DNA of 38,062 bases from JAXHLG01 sp964505305 (GTDB taxonomy: Bacteria; Patescibacteriota; Minisyncoccia; Moranbacterales; DUUL01): NCBI GenBank assembly GCA_964505305.1, contig CAZDHE010000008.1, forward strand, positions 1-38,062, given 5' to 3'. Under the pieces are notes generated by a model. That model searched no databases, was not told the DNA's origin, and saw only the letters and a list, made by a program, of their open reading frames with translations. Below are positions 8,853 through 17,068 of the stretch, piece by piece. Numbering within the stretch: the stretch's first letter is position 1; each line of letters opens with the position of its first letter. The position numbers and the translations under genes are program-made.

Positions 8853-8981
8853 CTATTCATCAATCCTCTTACCGCATTTGGGACAAGTGGCACTTTTTTC
8901 TTCTTTATTTTTCCGAAAAGCGTGCCCGCAAAAACAAACCACCAACCTATTCCCTTTGACCGGATGATAAAAAGGCGCCAT
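8853..8981 (-). CDS. Small zinc-ribbon protein, 42 aa
   Basis: A 42-residue frame starting MAPFYHPVKGNRLVVCFCGH and ending CPKCGKRIDE. Two CxC/CxxC knuckles (Cys16, Cys18; Cys33, Cys36) separated by 14 residues form a plausible zinc ribbon. It has the best Shine-Dalgarno in the region (AAGGAGG, with AAGGAG ending 9 nt before the ATG) and its own terminator at 8785-8817. Two histidines (His6, His20) could also help. Similar short zinc ribbons occur as unnamed proteins; partner and role are unknown. It lies between the kinase gene and the DUF4012 unit on the same strand. Confidence 0.8.
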   Translation of the reverse strand: MAPFYHPVKGNRLVVCFCGHAFRKNKEEKSATCPKCGKRIDE

Positions 8982-9023
8982 AATGCAATCCTCCTTGTTT
9001 TGTTTTTTGAAAGAACCCAAGAA

Positions 9024-9050
9024 CCAAAAAAACCGGCGGATGGCCGGTTT
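9024..9050 (-). terminator. Rho-independent terminator
   Basis: On the minus strand AAACCGGC / GCCGGTTT with a 5-nt loop, then a run of seven T. It ends the transcript that comes from the kinase gene at 9315-9881. Confidence 0.8.
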
Positions 9051-9074
9051 TAAACTTTGTTGATTTTGTAAAAT

Positions 9075-9152
9075 TTATTCAAAGTAAAAACCGGCTCTAC
9101 GAGGAGAGATAATAATCAAAATACCGCCGGTTATCAACTTAAATATATTCAT
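9075..9152 (-). CDS. Possible 25-aa membrane microprotein
   Basis: A short frame beginning MNIFKLITGGILIII and ending with an aromatic tail. It could be one membrane helix with a basic C-terminal side (SPRRAG). AAGG lies 8-9 nt before the ATG, and a terminator follows 25 bp after the stop. A longer upstream ATG in the same frame (9260) gives 61 aa, without a better binding site. Weak evidence; it may be chance. Confidence 0.25.
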   Translation of the reverse strand: MNIFKLITGGILIIISPRRAGFYFE

Positions 9153-9314
9153 AAAATCAACCTTACTGCCAATGGACAGATTACTAAAAAACACTAAAAA
9201 TATTATACAAAATTTAAACCAGCTGTCAAATCTCCGTTTGTTTTCAAGCAGGCCAATCAAAATAAACAGCGAACCTTACCCCGCAATTATCTCCGTTAAC
9301 ACCGTCAACCCCTC

Positions 9315-9881
9315 TTAAAGCTGCTCCTTGGTGGCCACTTCTTTTAGTTTAAACAAAAATTCGTTTTTATCCCCTTCATTAATAATTGTATAGTCGGCTA
9401 TTGCTATGGGACCTCCTTTTTGAGTGCCTTCTATTTCACTCCAATCTCTTTTAATAAATTCTTCCTTGTCTCTTACCGGCCTGTGATCTCTTTTTTGCAA
9501 ACGCTTAAACCTGGTCTCCGGAGAAGCGTTGACGGCAATGACTATAAAATTGGCTCCGAACTTCTTTTTCATTATCTTGTATTCATCCCAACTATACAAA
9601 CTCTCCACCAAAACAATGCTCGTTTCCTCCAAAAATTTTTCCACCTTAGGCAAAGACAATTCGGCGTAAGCCCCCATTCCATGTTTTTTTCTCAGATCTT
9701 CACGAACCTTTCTCTCATTTTCATAATTCAAGGGAAGGCCTCTCCTTTCCAATTCTTCAAAAGTGACTTCGCCAAAATAAACTTTGGGAATATAATAGTT
9801 TTCCTGCAGAAAATTTATGGCTTCGGTTTTGCCGGCTCCGGCCATTCCGACCACAGCCACCACTCTTTTATTTCTGTTCAT
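9315..9881 (-). CDS. P-loop nucleotide kinase-like protein (UPF0200/AAA_18 type)
   Basis: 188 aa with a Walker A loop GMAGAGKT at residues 12-19 and a nucleoside-kinase layout: YFGEVTFEELERRGLPLNYE resembles the substrate-side segment of UPF0200 proteins related to dephospho-CoA and adenylate kinases. RFKRLQKRDHRPVRD provides basic lid-like residues. These proteins are common in archaea and CPR and their substrate is not settled. It has its own promoter, divergent from the GT39-like gene, and a terminator at 9024-9050. A role in nucleotide or CoA metabolism is inferred. Confidence 0.8.
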   Translation of the reverse strand: MNRNKRVVAVVGMAGAGKTEAINFLQENYYIPKVYFGEVTFEELERRGLPLNYENERKVREDLRKKHGMGAYAELSLPKVEKFLEETSIVLVESLYSWDEYKIMKKKFGANFIVIAVNASPETRFKRLQKRDHRPVRDKEEFIKRDWSEIEGTQKGGPIAIADYTIINEGDKNEFLFKLKEVATKEQL

Positions 9882-9920
9882 AATAATTTTATTAGTTATT
9901 CAATTAAAAATCACTTGCTT

Positions 9921-9949
9921 ATCTTAATACATTTAAAGAATTACATCAA
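9921..9949 (-). promoter_or_regulatory. Sigma-70 promoter for the kinase gene
   Basis: Minus strand TTGATG (9949-9944), 17-bp spacer, TAAGAT (9926-9921). The predicted start near 9914 leaves about 33 nt of leader. It is back-to-back with the plus-strand promoter at 9960-9988, so the two may influence each other. Confidence 0.65.
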
Positions 9950-9959
9950 GATAAAATAC

Positions 9960-9988
9960 TTGCCTTATTTAAAAATGGAAATTATAAT
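9960..9988 (+). promoter_or_regulatory. Sigma-70 promoter giving a leaderless mRNA
   Basis: TTGCCT (9960-9965), 17-bp spacer, perfect TATAAT (9983-9988). Only 6 nt separate the -10 box from the ATG at 9995, so transcription is expected to start at or next to the start codon. No Shine-Dalgarno could then exist. Confidence 0.7.
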
Positions 9989-9994
9989 GAAAGT

Positions 9995-11923
9995 ATGAAC
10001 ACAAAAGAAGAAACGACATTAAAATTGAACATATTTGAGATTTTTTCCTTGTGGTGGATAGTTACCGCGGTTTTTGGTTTGGTTTTGGCAATGCTGGGAT
10101 TTTTTTCCCATTTGCTAACTTGGGGTTTTTCTCTTCTTATTGCGGCACTAATAATTGCAAACATTCGTTTTCGCCAAAAAGGCACAACAGAACGAGTCAA
10201 GAAAAATAAATTGGCCATAGAAAAACTTTCTCGCTTCTCTTATTTTGCAGCCGGAGTCTTTTTATCTTTGGCAATATTATTGTCAGTCACTACGCAGCCG
10301 ACTATCTTTGGCGGAAGAGATGAGGGATCTTATTCCAATTCAGCTGTTTTAATCTCCCAGGAAGGAGGTCTGGTCTATCAATCAAATTTAATTGAGGAAT
10401 TTTTTGAAATTTACGGGCCGGGTAAAGCCCTAAATTTCCCCGGCTTTCAGTACACCTCGGAAGGAGAATTAAAAAGCCAATTTTTGCCCGGATACCCATC
10501 TTGGATTTCTAATTTTTATGGATTATTCGGATTTGAAGGTTTTAAGATGGCTAATTTTTTTCCATTTTTAACCCTTCTTCTCTCTTTTTATTTAATTTTA
10601 AATACCTTTTTAAAATCCAACCGTTTTTCTTCTGAATTACTGAACAGCTCTCAAACAGAGGTTGGCCGGGAGCGACTGGCTTTTTTAGGAACTCTTCTTT
10701 TGGCGACCATTTTTCCGCTGCTTGTTTTTTATAAATTTACTTTATCGGAGATATTTTTCGCCTCCCTTCTGTGGTTTGCCATTCATTTAATTGTTAGATA
10801 TCTTCAAACTAAAAAATTCTCTCTTTTCAAATTGCTTTTTATTCCCCTTATCCTAATGCTGTTTGTTAGAATTGAAACTTTTATTTTCATTTTCCTGCTT
10901 TTGCTAATAATGATCTTGAAAGACTTCAATCACTTAAGACAAGCTCGTTATCAGCTATTTTTTGTTCTAACCGGCATAGCTTTTTTTGTATCTGTCGCTA
11001 TAATGCCGAATTTTTTCATTGATTCCTTTAAGAGCCTGGCCGAGGTTTCTTTAAATCCTCTCAGTCAAGAAGACCTGCCCGCAGAAAAAGACTCTTCCGA
11101 AAAATCCTTCCTGCCCGATGACTGGCAAAATTTGTACTTACTCAAAGTCCTTTACAATTACAATTTTATTCCTTTAGCGTTGATGTTTTTTTTCGCCTCA
11201 TTTCTGTTGGTAAAAGAAAGGAAATTTCTCTCCAACAAAGAAAGTAAAAAAAACAACGCTCTTCTTCTGGTGCCCATTTTAATTTGCTCTCCCTCTTTTA
11301 TTTATTTAATAGATGCCAACATTTCCCTGGATCACCCTTGGATGTTGAGAAGATTTGTTTTTGCCATCATTCCTCTGTTTGTTCTATATTCAGTTTTATT
11401 TTTACAGAGAGTTCAAGTTAGAAACAAGATCTTTTTTAATTTAATTTGGATTTTCATTCTCCTGGGGAATTTTACACTCTTAATGCCCGCTCCTTCGCAA
11501 AATCAAGCCGATAGCAAAGCAAAAACCGAGAACTTCCTAACCTTTTCTCAAAATAAAAATCTTTTGCAACAGATCAAGGAAATCTCGAAAAATTTTAGCC
11601 GGGATGACTTAATTCTAATCTCTAGAAAATCTTCCGGGTCGGGCTGGTCATTAATGTCCGAGCCTATGCGAAACCTTTTTGATTTAAAAGCCGTTTATTT
11701 TTTCAATCCTCAAGACCTGGAAGAAATAGATCAAGACGATTTTAATAATGTTTATTTAATTGTCTCCGAAGAGGAAGAAGTCCTTTATGAAGATTTAAAC
11801 AAAACAAAAACAGAAGAATACACTACCCAAACTTCTATCATCAACCCTTCTCGAAATCCTCTTGAAAAACCGGCTATTGAAAGTTTGGAAACAAGAGGGG
11901 TAATTTATAAATTAAACTTTTAG
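9995..11923 (+). CDS. GT39-like polytopic membrane glycosyltransferase
   Basis: 642 aa with about a dozen hydrophobic segments spread over residues 20-510 and a soluble tail of about 130 residues. The first outer loop has GGRDEGSYSN (Arg108-Asp109-Glu110), like the acidic catalytic motif in the first loop of GT-C enzymes (ArnT/PMT/GT39), which transfer sugars from polyprenyl-phosphate donors outside the membrane. The family call rests on topology and this motif. It is followed after 20 nt by dprA, probably in one transcript. It probably decorates a surface glycan or protein; the substrate is unknown. Confidence 0.75.
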   Translation: MNTKEETTLKLNIFEIFSLWWIVTAVFGLVLAMLGFFSHLLTWGFSLLIAALIIANIRFRQKGTTERVKKNKLAIEKLSRFSYFAAGVFLSLAILLSVTTQPTIFGGRDEGSYSNSAVLISQEGGLVYQSNLIEEFFEIYGPGKALNFPGFQYTSEGELKSQFLPGYPSWISNFYGLFGFEGFKMANFFPFLTLLLSFYLILNTFLKSNRFSSELLNSSQTEVGRERLAFLGTLLLATIFPLLVFYKFTLSEIFFASLLWFAIHLIVRYLQTKKFSLFKLLFIPLILMLFVRIETFIFIFLLLLIMILKDFNHLRQARYQLFFVLTGIAFFVSVAIMPNFFIDSFKSLAEVSLNPLSQEDLPAEKDSSEKSFLPDDWQNLYLLKVLYNYNFIPLALMFFFASFLLVKERKFLSNKESKKNNALLLVPILICSPSFIYLIDANISLDHPWMLRRFVFAIIPLFVLYSVLFLQRVQVRNKIFFNLIWIFILLGNFTLLMPAPSQNQADSKAKTENFLTFSQNKNLLQQIKEISKNFSRDDLILISRKSSGSGWSLMSEPMRNLFDLKAVYFFNPQDLEEIDQDDFNNVYLIVSEEEEVLYEDLNKTKTEEYTTQTSIINPSRNPLEKPAIESLETRGVIYKLNF

Positions 11924-11943
11924 TCATTAAACAAAACTCTAAA

Positions 11944-13059
11944 ATGTTGCAATATTTAATCGGCTTCTCCGTTATTTCCGAGATTGGACCTCGAAGTTTT
12001 CAAAAATTGGAAAATTTTTTCGACAGCATGGAAGAAGCATGGAAGGCCGGCAAAAAAGACCTTGAAAAGGCCGGTTTGAAACCTAAAATAGCCGAAAAGA
12101 TAATTCAAAAAAGGAATGCTCTTGATTTAAAAGAAGAGTTAGCTAAAATTAGAAAAGAGAAAATCATCCCCATCAGTAGGAAGTTAAATTTCCGGGATTT
12201 TACCGGTTTTAATCGGAAATGGTACCCCGAGGCGTTAAGCCAAATCCCGGACCCTCCTTTTTTGATTTTTTGCAAAGGCAACTTAAATTTGCTTAATAAG
12301 GCTCAAATAGCAGTAGTAGGCTCTCGAAAACCGACTCACTACGGAGAGCAAGTAGTGGAAAAAATTGTCGCCGATTTAGCGCATTCGGGTTTGGTTATAA
12401 CCAGCGGAATGGCAATGGGAGTAGACAGTTTAGCCCACAAAGCCGTTCTGGAAATCTCTTCTCCCACCATCGCCGTCTTGGGAAACGGATTGGCGCAAAT
12501 TGTAATGCAAAAAAGCGTTAATTTCAGATTGTCGGAAAAAATAATAAATCAAAATGGGCTGCTTATTTCGGAATATCCCCCGGAAATACCGGCAAATAAA
12601 TTTACTTTTCCGGCTAGGAACAGAATTATCAGCGGATTGTCCAAGGGAGTTTTGGTGGTGGAAGCCGGCAACGGAAGCGGAACTTTAATCACAGCCTCCC
12701 ACGCCTTGGACCAAAACAGAGAAATTTTTGCGGTTCCGGGAAATATCTTCTCCCCTCAGTCTGCGGGAACTAACCAACTTATTCAAGAAGGCGCCCACCC
12801 TGTGGTTTCCGCTGAAGATATTTTGCAACAGCTGGGCTGGCAAAAACAACCGGCAGGGGAAAGCGAGGTAAATATTTCTTTTCAAGATAAAGCCGAAGAA
12901 AAAATTTACCAAGCGCTCAACCACGAACCCCAGCCGGTTGACAAAATCGCTTTAAGATGTAAACTGGACATTTCAGAAGTTTCAGTTAAACTGTCTATGA
13001 TGGAGATTAAAGGAATAGCCCAAAATAAGAACGGGGGGTTTGCCCGGAGGATTCAATAA
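11944..13059 (+). CDS. dprA: DNA-processing protein DprA
   Basis: 371 aa. An N-terminal helix-hairpin-helix/SAM-like part (about 1-65) is followed by the Rossmann-fold DprA core: VVGSRKPTHYG, TSGMAMGVDSLAH, the RNRIISGLSKGVLVVEAG segment and the GTLITASHALDQNREIFAVPG block. A C-terminal winged helix (about 310-371) completes the usual long form. DprA binds incoming single-stranded DNA and loads RecA during natural transformation. With pilB, pilC and recO nearby, it supports DNA uptake in this organism. It starts 20 nt after the membrane glycosyltransferase gene with no clear ribosome binding site. Confidence 0.95.
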   Translation: MLQYLIGFSVISEIGPRSFQKLENFFDSMEEAWKAGKKDLEKAGLKPKIAEKIIQKRNALDLKEELAKIRKEKIIPISRKLNFRDFTGFNRKWYPEALSQIPDPPFLIFCKGNLNLLNKAQIAVVGSRKPTHYGEQVVEKIVADLAHSGLVITSGMAMGVDSLAHKAVLEISSPTIAVLGNGLAQIVMQKSVNFRLSEKIINQNGLLISEYPPEIPANKFTFPARNRIISGLSKGVLVVEAGNGSGTLITASHALDQNREIFAVPGNIFSPQSAGTNQLIQEGAHPVVSAEDILQQLGWQKQPAGESEVNISFQDKAEEKIYQALNHEPQPVDKIALRCKLDISEVSVKLSMMEIKGIAQNKNGGFARRIQ

Positions 13060-13168
13060 CCCCGCCCGGACTTAAAAAACAGCAAACCTTAAAAAGGTGT
13101 CAACGGGTTGTTTTTAAATAAATCTCCTTTAGTCAAACTTTTTAAAACTTTTAAACTTAAGCCGTCTA

Positions 13169-15406
13169 ATGAAATTATTAATAGTAGAGTCGCCCACCAA
13201 GGCTAAAACCATATCCCGCTTTCTCGGAAAAGACTACAAAGTCCGATCCTCCTACGGCCACGTGATGGATTTGCCTAAAAACAAACTGGGAATAGACGTG
13301 GAAAACAATTTCCAGCCCGAATACACTGTCACTCCTCAAGCCAAAAAAAATCTCCGGGAGCTTAAAAAATTTTCCCCCAAAGCAGAAGAAATTATTCTCG
13401 CTACAGATGAAGACCGAGAAGGAGAGGCTATTTCTTGGCATCTTACCAAAGCTCTCAAAATTACTCCCTCAAAAACCAAAAGAATTGTTTTTCACGAAAT
13501 TACTCCGGAGGCTATTAAAAAAGCTCTTCAAAATCCCCGTGAAATAGATATGAATTTAGTCGACGCCCAGCAAGCCCGGCGAACCCTGGATCGCTTGGTC
13601 GGCTATAACTTATCTCCTCTTTTGTGGAAAAAAATTCGCAAAGGACTCAGTGCCGGAAGAGTTCAATCGGTAGCGGTTAGGCTTTTGGTGGAAAGGGAGC
13701 GAGAGCGAGAAAAATTTCAGTCCCAAGAATACTGGGAGCTTTCCGCTGAACTTCAAAAGGATCAAACTCCCTTTATTGCCAAGCTCTGGAAAAAAAACCA
13801 AAAAGCCTATAAAAAGACTGATATTTCCAATAAAAACCAAGCCGAGGAGATTAAAAAAGCCATAGAAAACTCTCAACTGGCAGTAGAAAATATTTCCAAA
13901 AAAGAGTTAACCAAAAATCCGCCGCCGCCTTTCACTACATCCACTTTGCAACAGGCTGCCAACAGCGCTTTCGGTTTTTCCACCAAAAGAACTATGACCG
14001 TAGCTCAACAGCTTTATGAAGGAATTGCCCTAAGCGGGAAAAACCCGACCGGACTCATAACTTATATGAGAACTGATTCTCTCAATATATCCCGCCAGGC
14101 TCAAAATCAGGCCCGCCAAGTTATTCAAAAACTTTTTGGTGAAAAATATTTACCGGATAAACCTAGTTTTTATAAAAATAAATCCAAGGGCGCTCAAGAA
14201 GCTCACGAAGCTATTCGCCCCACTTTGCTTGATAAAAATCCGGATTCAATTAAAGATTTTTTGAGCTCCGATCAATATAAATTATATAAACTAATATGGG
14301 AAAGAACCTTGGCCAGCCAAACAGCTTCGGCCAAAATAGACTCTACCACAGCCGTCATTAAAGCTTCACAAAAGAACAGCCGGGATATTTACAGGCTCAA
14401 AGCCACCGGTTCAATAGTTAGATTCGAAGGCTATATGAAATTTTTCTCCGGCAGAAAAAAAGATCAGGATAACTTCTTGCCTGAATTAAAAGAAGGAGAC
14501 ATTCCGAAATTAAAAAAAATTATTGCCGAACAAAAATTCACTCAGCCTCCGGCTCGCTACAGCGAAGCTTCCTTGGTGAAAGCCTTGGAGGAAAAAGGCA
14601 TCGGCCGTCCTTCTACTTATGCGCCCACCATCTCCACCATCCAAACCCGTGGATACGCCGAGAAAGACGAAAATAAAAATCTTTTTCCCACCGAAATAGG
14701 AACTTTGGTAAACGACTTATTAGTAAAACATTTCCCCAAAATAGTAGATTACCAATTCACGGCCGAGATGGAAACAATATTAGACCAAATAGCGGCCGGC
14801 AAAAAAGAATGGGCTGCTCCAATAAAACAATTTTATAATCCGTTTAAAAAAAATATAGAAATGAAAAACGAAGAAATCAAAAAGGGGGATTTTCAAAAAA
14901 AGTTAGACCGCAAGTGCCCCCAATGCGGCGGTGAGCTGGTGGAAAAATTCGGCAAGTTCGGTAAATTTATTGCTTGCTCCGGTTATCCGGAATGCCGCTA
15001 TACTGAAAAAAGCGAGGAGGAAAAAAAGGTGGAGAAAGACGTCCTTAAGCAAGAAGGAAACGAGAAAGGAGAAATTATATGCGAAAAATGCGGAGGAAAA
15101 ATGGAAGTTAGAAAAGGCCCTTATGGACCCTTCCTGGGTTGCACCAATTATCCTCAATGCAGAAACATCAAAAAGGTGGAAAATAAAATAGGAGTTAAGT
15201 GCCCCAATTGCGGAAAAGATTTAGTCGAAAAAAAATCCAAGAAAGGCAAAACTTTTTACGGCTGCTCCGGCTACCCCAAATGCAAAACTATGTTTTGGAA
15301 CAAGCCCACCGGAGAAAAATGTCCAAAATGTAAAAATCTTCTCTTGGAAAAACCCAAAAAAATTGTTTGCTCCAACAAAGAATGCTCTTATGAATCTCCC
15401 AAATAA
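13169..15406 (+). CDS. topA: DNA topoisomerase I
   Basis: 745 aa type IA topoisomerase that relaxes negative supercoils. The Toprim domain shows Glu7 (LLIVESPTKAKT) and the DxDxE triad Asp80-Asp82-Glu84; the catalytic tyrosine is Tyr299 in GLITYMRTDS. The C-terminus carries four consecutive C4 zinc ribbons starting at CPQCGGE, CEKCGGK, CPNCGKD and CPKCKN; the last is shorter. Length and domain order are normal for a bacterial TopA. The gap of 109 nt from dprA holds no clear promoter or terminator. No strong Shine-Dalgarno is present. Confidence 0.97.
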   Translation: MKLLIVESPTKAKTISRFLGKDYKVRSSYGHVMDLPKNKLGIDVENNFQPEYTVTPQAKKNLRELKKFSPKAEEIILATDEDREGEAISWHLTKALKITPSKTKRIVFHEITPEAIKKALQNPREIDMNLVDAQQARRTLDRLVGYNLSPLLWKKIRKGLSAGRVQSVAVRLLVEREREREKFQSQEYWELSAELQKDQTPFIAKLWKKNQKAYKKTDISNKNQAEEIKKAIENSQLAVENISKKELTKNPPPPFTTSTLQQAANSAFGFSTKRTMTVAQQLYEGIALSGKNPTGLITYMRTDSLNISRQAQNQARQVIQKLFGEKYLPDKPSFYKNKSKGAQEAHEAIRPTLLDKNPDSIKDFLSSDQYKLYKLIWERTLASQTASAKIDSTTAVIKASQKNSRDIYRLKATGSIVRFEGYMKFFSGRKKDQDNFLPELKEGDIPKLKKIIAEQKFTQPPARYSEASLVKALEEKGIGRPSTYAPTISTIQTRGYAEKDENKNLFPTEIGTLVNDLLVKHFPKIVDYQFTAEMETILDQIAAGKKEWAAPIKQFYNPFKKNIEMKNEEIKKGDFQKKLDRKCPQCGGELVEKFGKFGKFIACSGYPECRYTEKSEEEKKVEKDVLKQEGNEKGEIICEKCGGKMEVRKGPYGPFLGCTNYPQCRNIKKVENKIGVKCPNCGKDLVEKKSKKGKTFYGCSGYPKCKTMFWNKPTGEKCPKCKNLLLEKPKKIVCSNKECSYESPK

Positions 15407-15441
15407 AATCCCACTAATTTATTTTCAGAAAATTTCCAAAA

Positions 15442-15709
15442 TTAGGTGTTAGAATTAAGAACGTTATTTACACCTCACAAGAGCGAGGAGCATAAAATTT
15501 GAAGATAAAATCGTCTGTTTGAACGGTTCGGAATTTTCTCTAAATTTTCTAAAGCTTTGGAAGAAAATTTAGATAGAAAATTAGAAAGTGAGTCCAGTCG
15601 TTCGCGAACGACGGGGCGAAATAGATTCTTCTTTCAAATTTTATACTCCTGAGCGAATTAAAATTGTAAATAACGCTGGCAAATCTTGCAAGTTTAGGAG
15701 TAGAATTAA
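15442..15709. repeat. Nested long inverted repeat, possible structured RNA or MITE
   Basis: No coding frame. Three nested pairings: CGTTATTTACA (15462-15472) with TGTAAATAACG (15665-15675), perfect; AGGAG-ATAAAATTTGAA near 15487-15504 with its complement near 15633-15650, one mismatch; and an inner AT-rich stem of 19-21 bp (15532-15550 with 15562-15582). A separate perfect 16-bp palindrome GTCGTTCGCGAACGAC is at 15597-15612. Near-identical direct repeats flank it (TTAGGTGTTAGAATTAA at 15442-15458; TTAGGAGTAGAATTAA at 15694-15709). It could be a non-autonomous element, an attenuating leader of the next gene, or a non-coding RNA. Confidence 0.65.
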
Positions 15710-15722
15710 AATGTAATTAAAA

Positions 15723-16316
15723 ATGAAACAAAAGCTAAAAAAAGGAGTTCAGCGAACAATCAACGCAAAATACCGGGTAACTTTTTTTACTCTGTTTATT
15801 TTAACTGTTTACGGGGTCGGTTTTTGGCACTTCAATCGCCCTCAAGAAATCGCTCTGATTGAAGGACTTCAAATATCCAATCAAACCAAAATACAATTGG
15901 AAGAAAAAATTCAAACCATGACAAAAGATCACCCTATAGAAAAAATGATACCCTACATCATAGAAAAAGATAATCAAGTAGCCGCTTTTTTAGTTAGCAT
16001 TGCCAAAAAAGAAAGCAACTGGGGGAAAAGAGTCCCGGTTTTAAACGGAGAAGACTGTTTTAATTATTGGGGTTATCGAGGCGGAGGCACTACCACAAAA
16101 GGGGGATACACCTGCTTTGAATCCAGAGAGGAAGCTATCGATGTTGTCGGAGGTAGAATTAGCGAATTAATAAGCAAAAGCAACTTGCAAACTCCCAAAG
16201 ATATGATCATCTGGAAGTGTGGCTCCTCTTGTGCCGGCCACAGCGATTTCGGGGTTCGCAAATGGATTTCCGATGTGGCTTATTATTTTGAAAAAGTTTA
16301 CGATAAAGACAAATAA
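15723..16316 (+). CDS. Membrane-anchored lysozyme-like (glucosaminidase/SLT-type) protein
   Basis: 197 aa with an N-terminal basic segment and one membrane helix (about 18-36). The outer domain has AKKESNWGKR, with Glu97 in the place of the catalytic glutamate of lysozyme-fold transglycosylases, and then an NYWGYRGGG stretch and four cysteines (DCF, TCF, KCGSSC) that could form disulfides. It would cleave peptidoglycan. It lies upstream of a VirB2-like pilin gene, a pairing that recalls VirB1/VirB2 in type IV secretion, though a 300-bp gap separates them. Start: the ATG at 15723 has no Shine-Dalgarno. Confidence 0.7.
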   Translation: MKQKLKKGVQRTINAKYRVTFFTLFILTVYGVGFWHFNRPQEIALIEGLQISNQTKIQLEEKIQTMTKDHPIEKMIPYIIEKDNQVAAFLVSIAKKESNWGKRVPVLNGEDCFNYWGYRGGGTTTKGGYTCFESREEAIDVVGGRISELISKSNLQTPKDMIIWKCGSSCAGHSDFGVRKWISDVAYYFEKVYDKDK

Positions 16317-16615
16317 GAAAAATAAAGGCGGATTTTGAATTTTAGATTAATTTTAATATTTTATTTTTTAGCAAATTGGGGTTGATTGCTGATTATTAAG
16401 TTACTAACTATAACAAAAAAATCTCTATTATTTTTCCGGTTTTCACAGCTTAGCTTGCGGTTTTGTTTTTGCAATTTCACTTTTTTAAATCCGAAAGATT
16501 ACCCGGGTAGTCAACATTGTCTAAAAAATATTTGTCCATTTTACATAATAATCTTTTTGTTATATTCTAAAAGTAGTTTTGAAAAAATTGCTTTTATTAA
16601 AATTAAAAATGAAAA
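16317..16615. other. Intergenic region with a possible promoter
   Basis: No credible gene. A plus-strand sigma-70-like promoter can be drawn as TTTACA (16540-16545), 17-bp spacer, TATTCT (16563-16568), about 45 bp ahead of the pilin gene. The rest shows no repeats or hairpins that I can support. Confidence 0.45.
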
Positions 16616-16999
16616 ATGAAAAAATATTTATTTACACTTCTTGCCTTTTTCTTGTTCACAAATTCAACCTCCGCCCAAACCTTGGAAAAAATCCCCGGCC
16701 AAGAAAAGGAGTCTTCCAACTTAATAGAATATCTCAACAATCTCTACAGGTTCGGCCTCTCCGCCGTGGCCATTTTAGCTGTTTTTATGATTGCGCTGGG
16801 AGCTTTTTCATACTTAGTCACCGCCGTTGGTAATCCCTCCAAAGTTCAATCCGCCAAAGAAACTATCAGCAATGCTTTGTTTGGCTTGGCTTTGGCTTTT
16901 CTGGCTTATCTAATTTTATATGTTATTAATCCCGATTTAGTAAGCGGAACTCTTAACCAGCCTTCAGAGATAATAAATGAAATTTATCAAGAAAACTAA
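16616..16999 (+). CDS. VirB2/TrbC-like pilin
   Basis: 127 aa. A clear signal peptide (MKKYLFTLLAFFLFTNSTSA, cleavage near residue 20) precedes a short polar stretch and two membrane helices (about 47-68 and 85-107) separated by a small polar loop with GNPSKVQSAKE. This is the layout of TrbC/VirB2 major pilin subunits of type IV secretion systems. Many CPR genomes encode such pilin-like proteins without a full secretion system, and no VirB4 or VirD4 ATPase is in this window. Other two-helix holin-like proteins remain possible. Confidence 0.65.
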   Translation: MKKYLFTLLAFFLFTNSTSAQTLEKIPGQEKESSNLIEYLNNLYRFGLSAVAILAVFMIALGAFSYLVTAVGNPSKVQSAKETISNALFGLALAFLAYLILYVINPDLVSGTLNQPSEIINEIYQEN

Positions 17000-17068
17000 A
17001 TCACTTTCTTTTCAGAACAATCATCTTTCCAGGAAAATATATTTTTTGTATTTAAGTAGTTCAAATAT

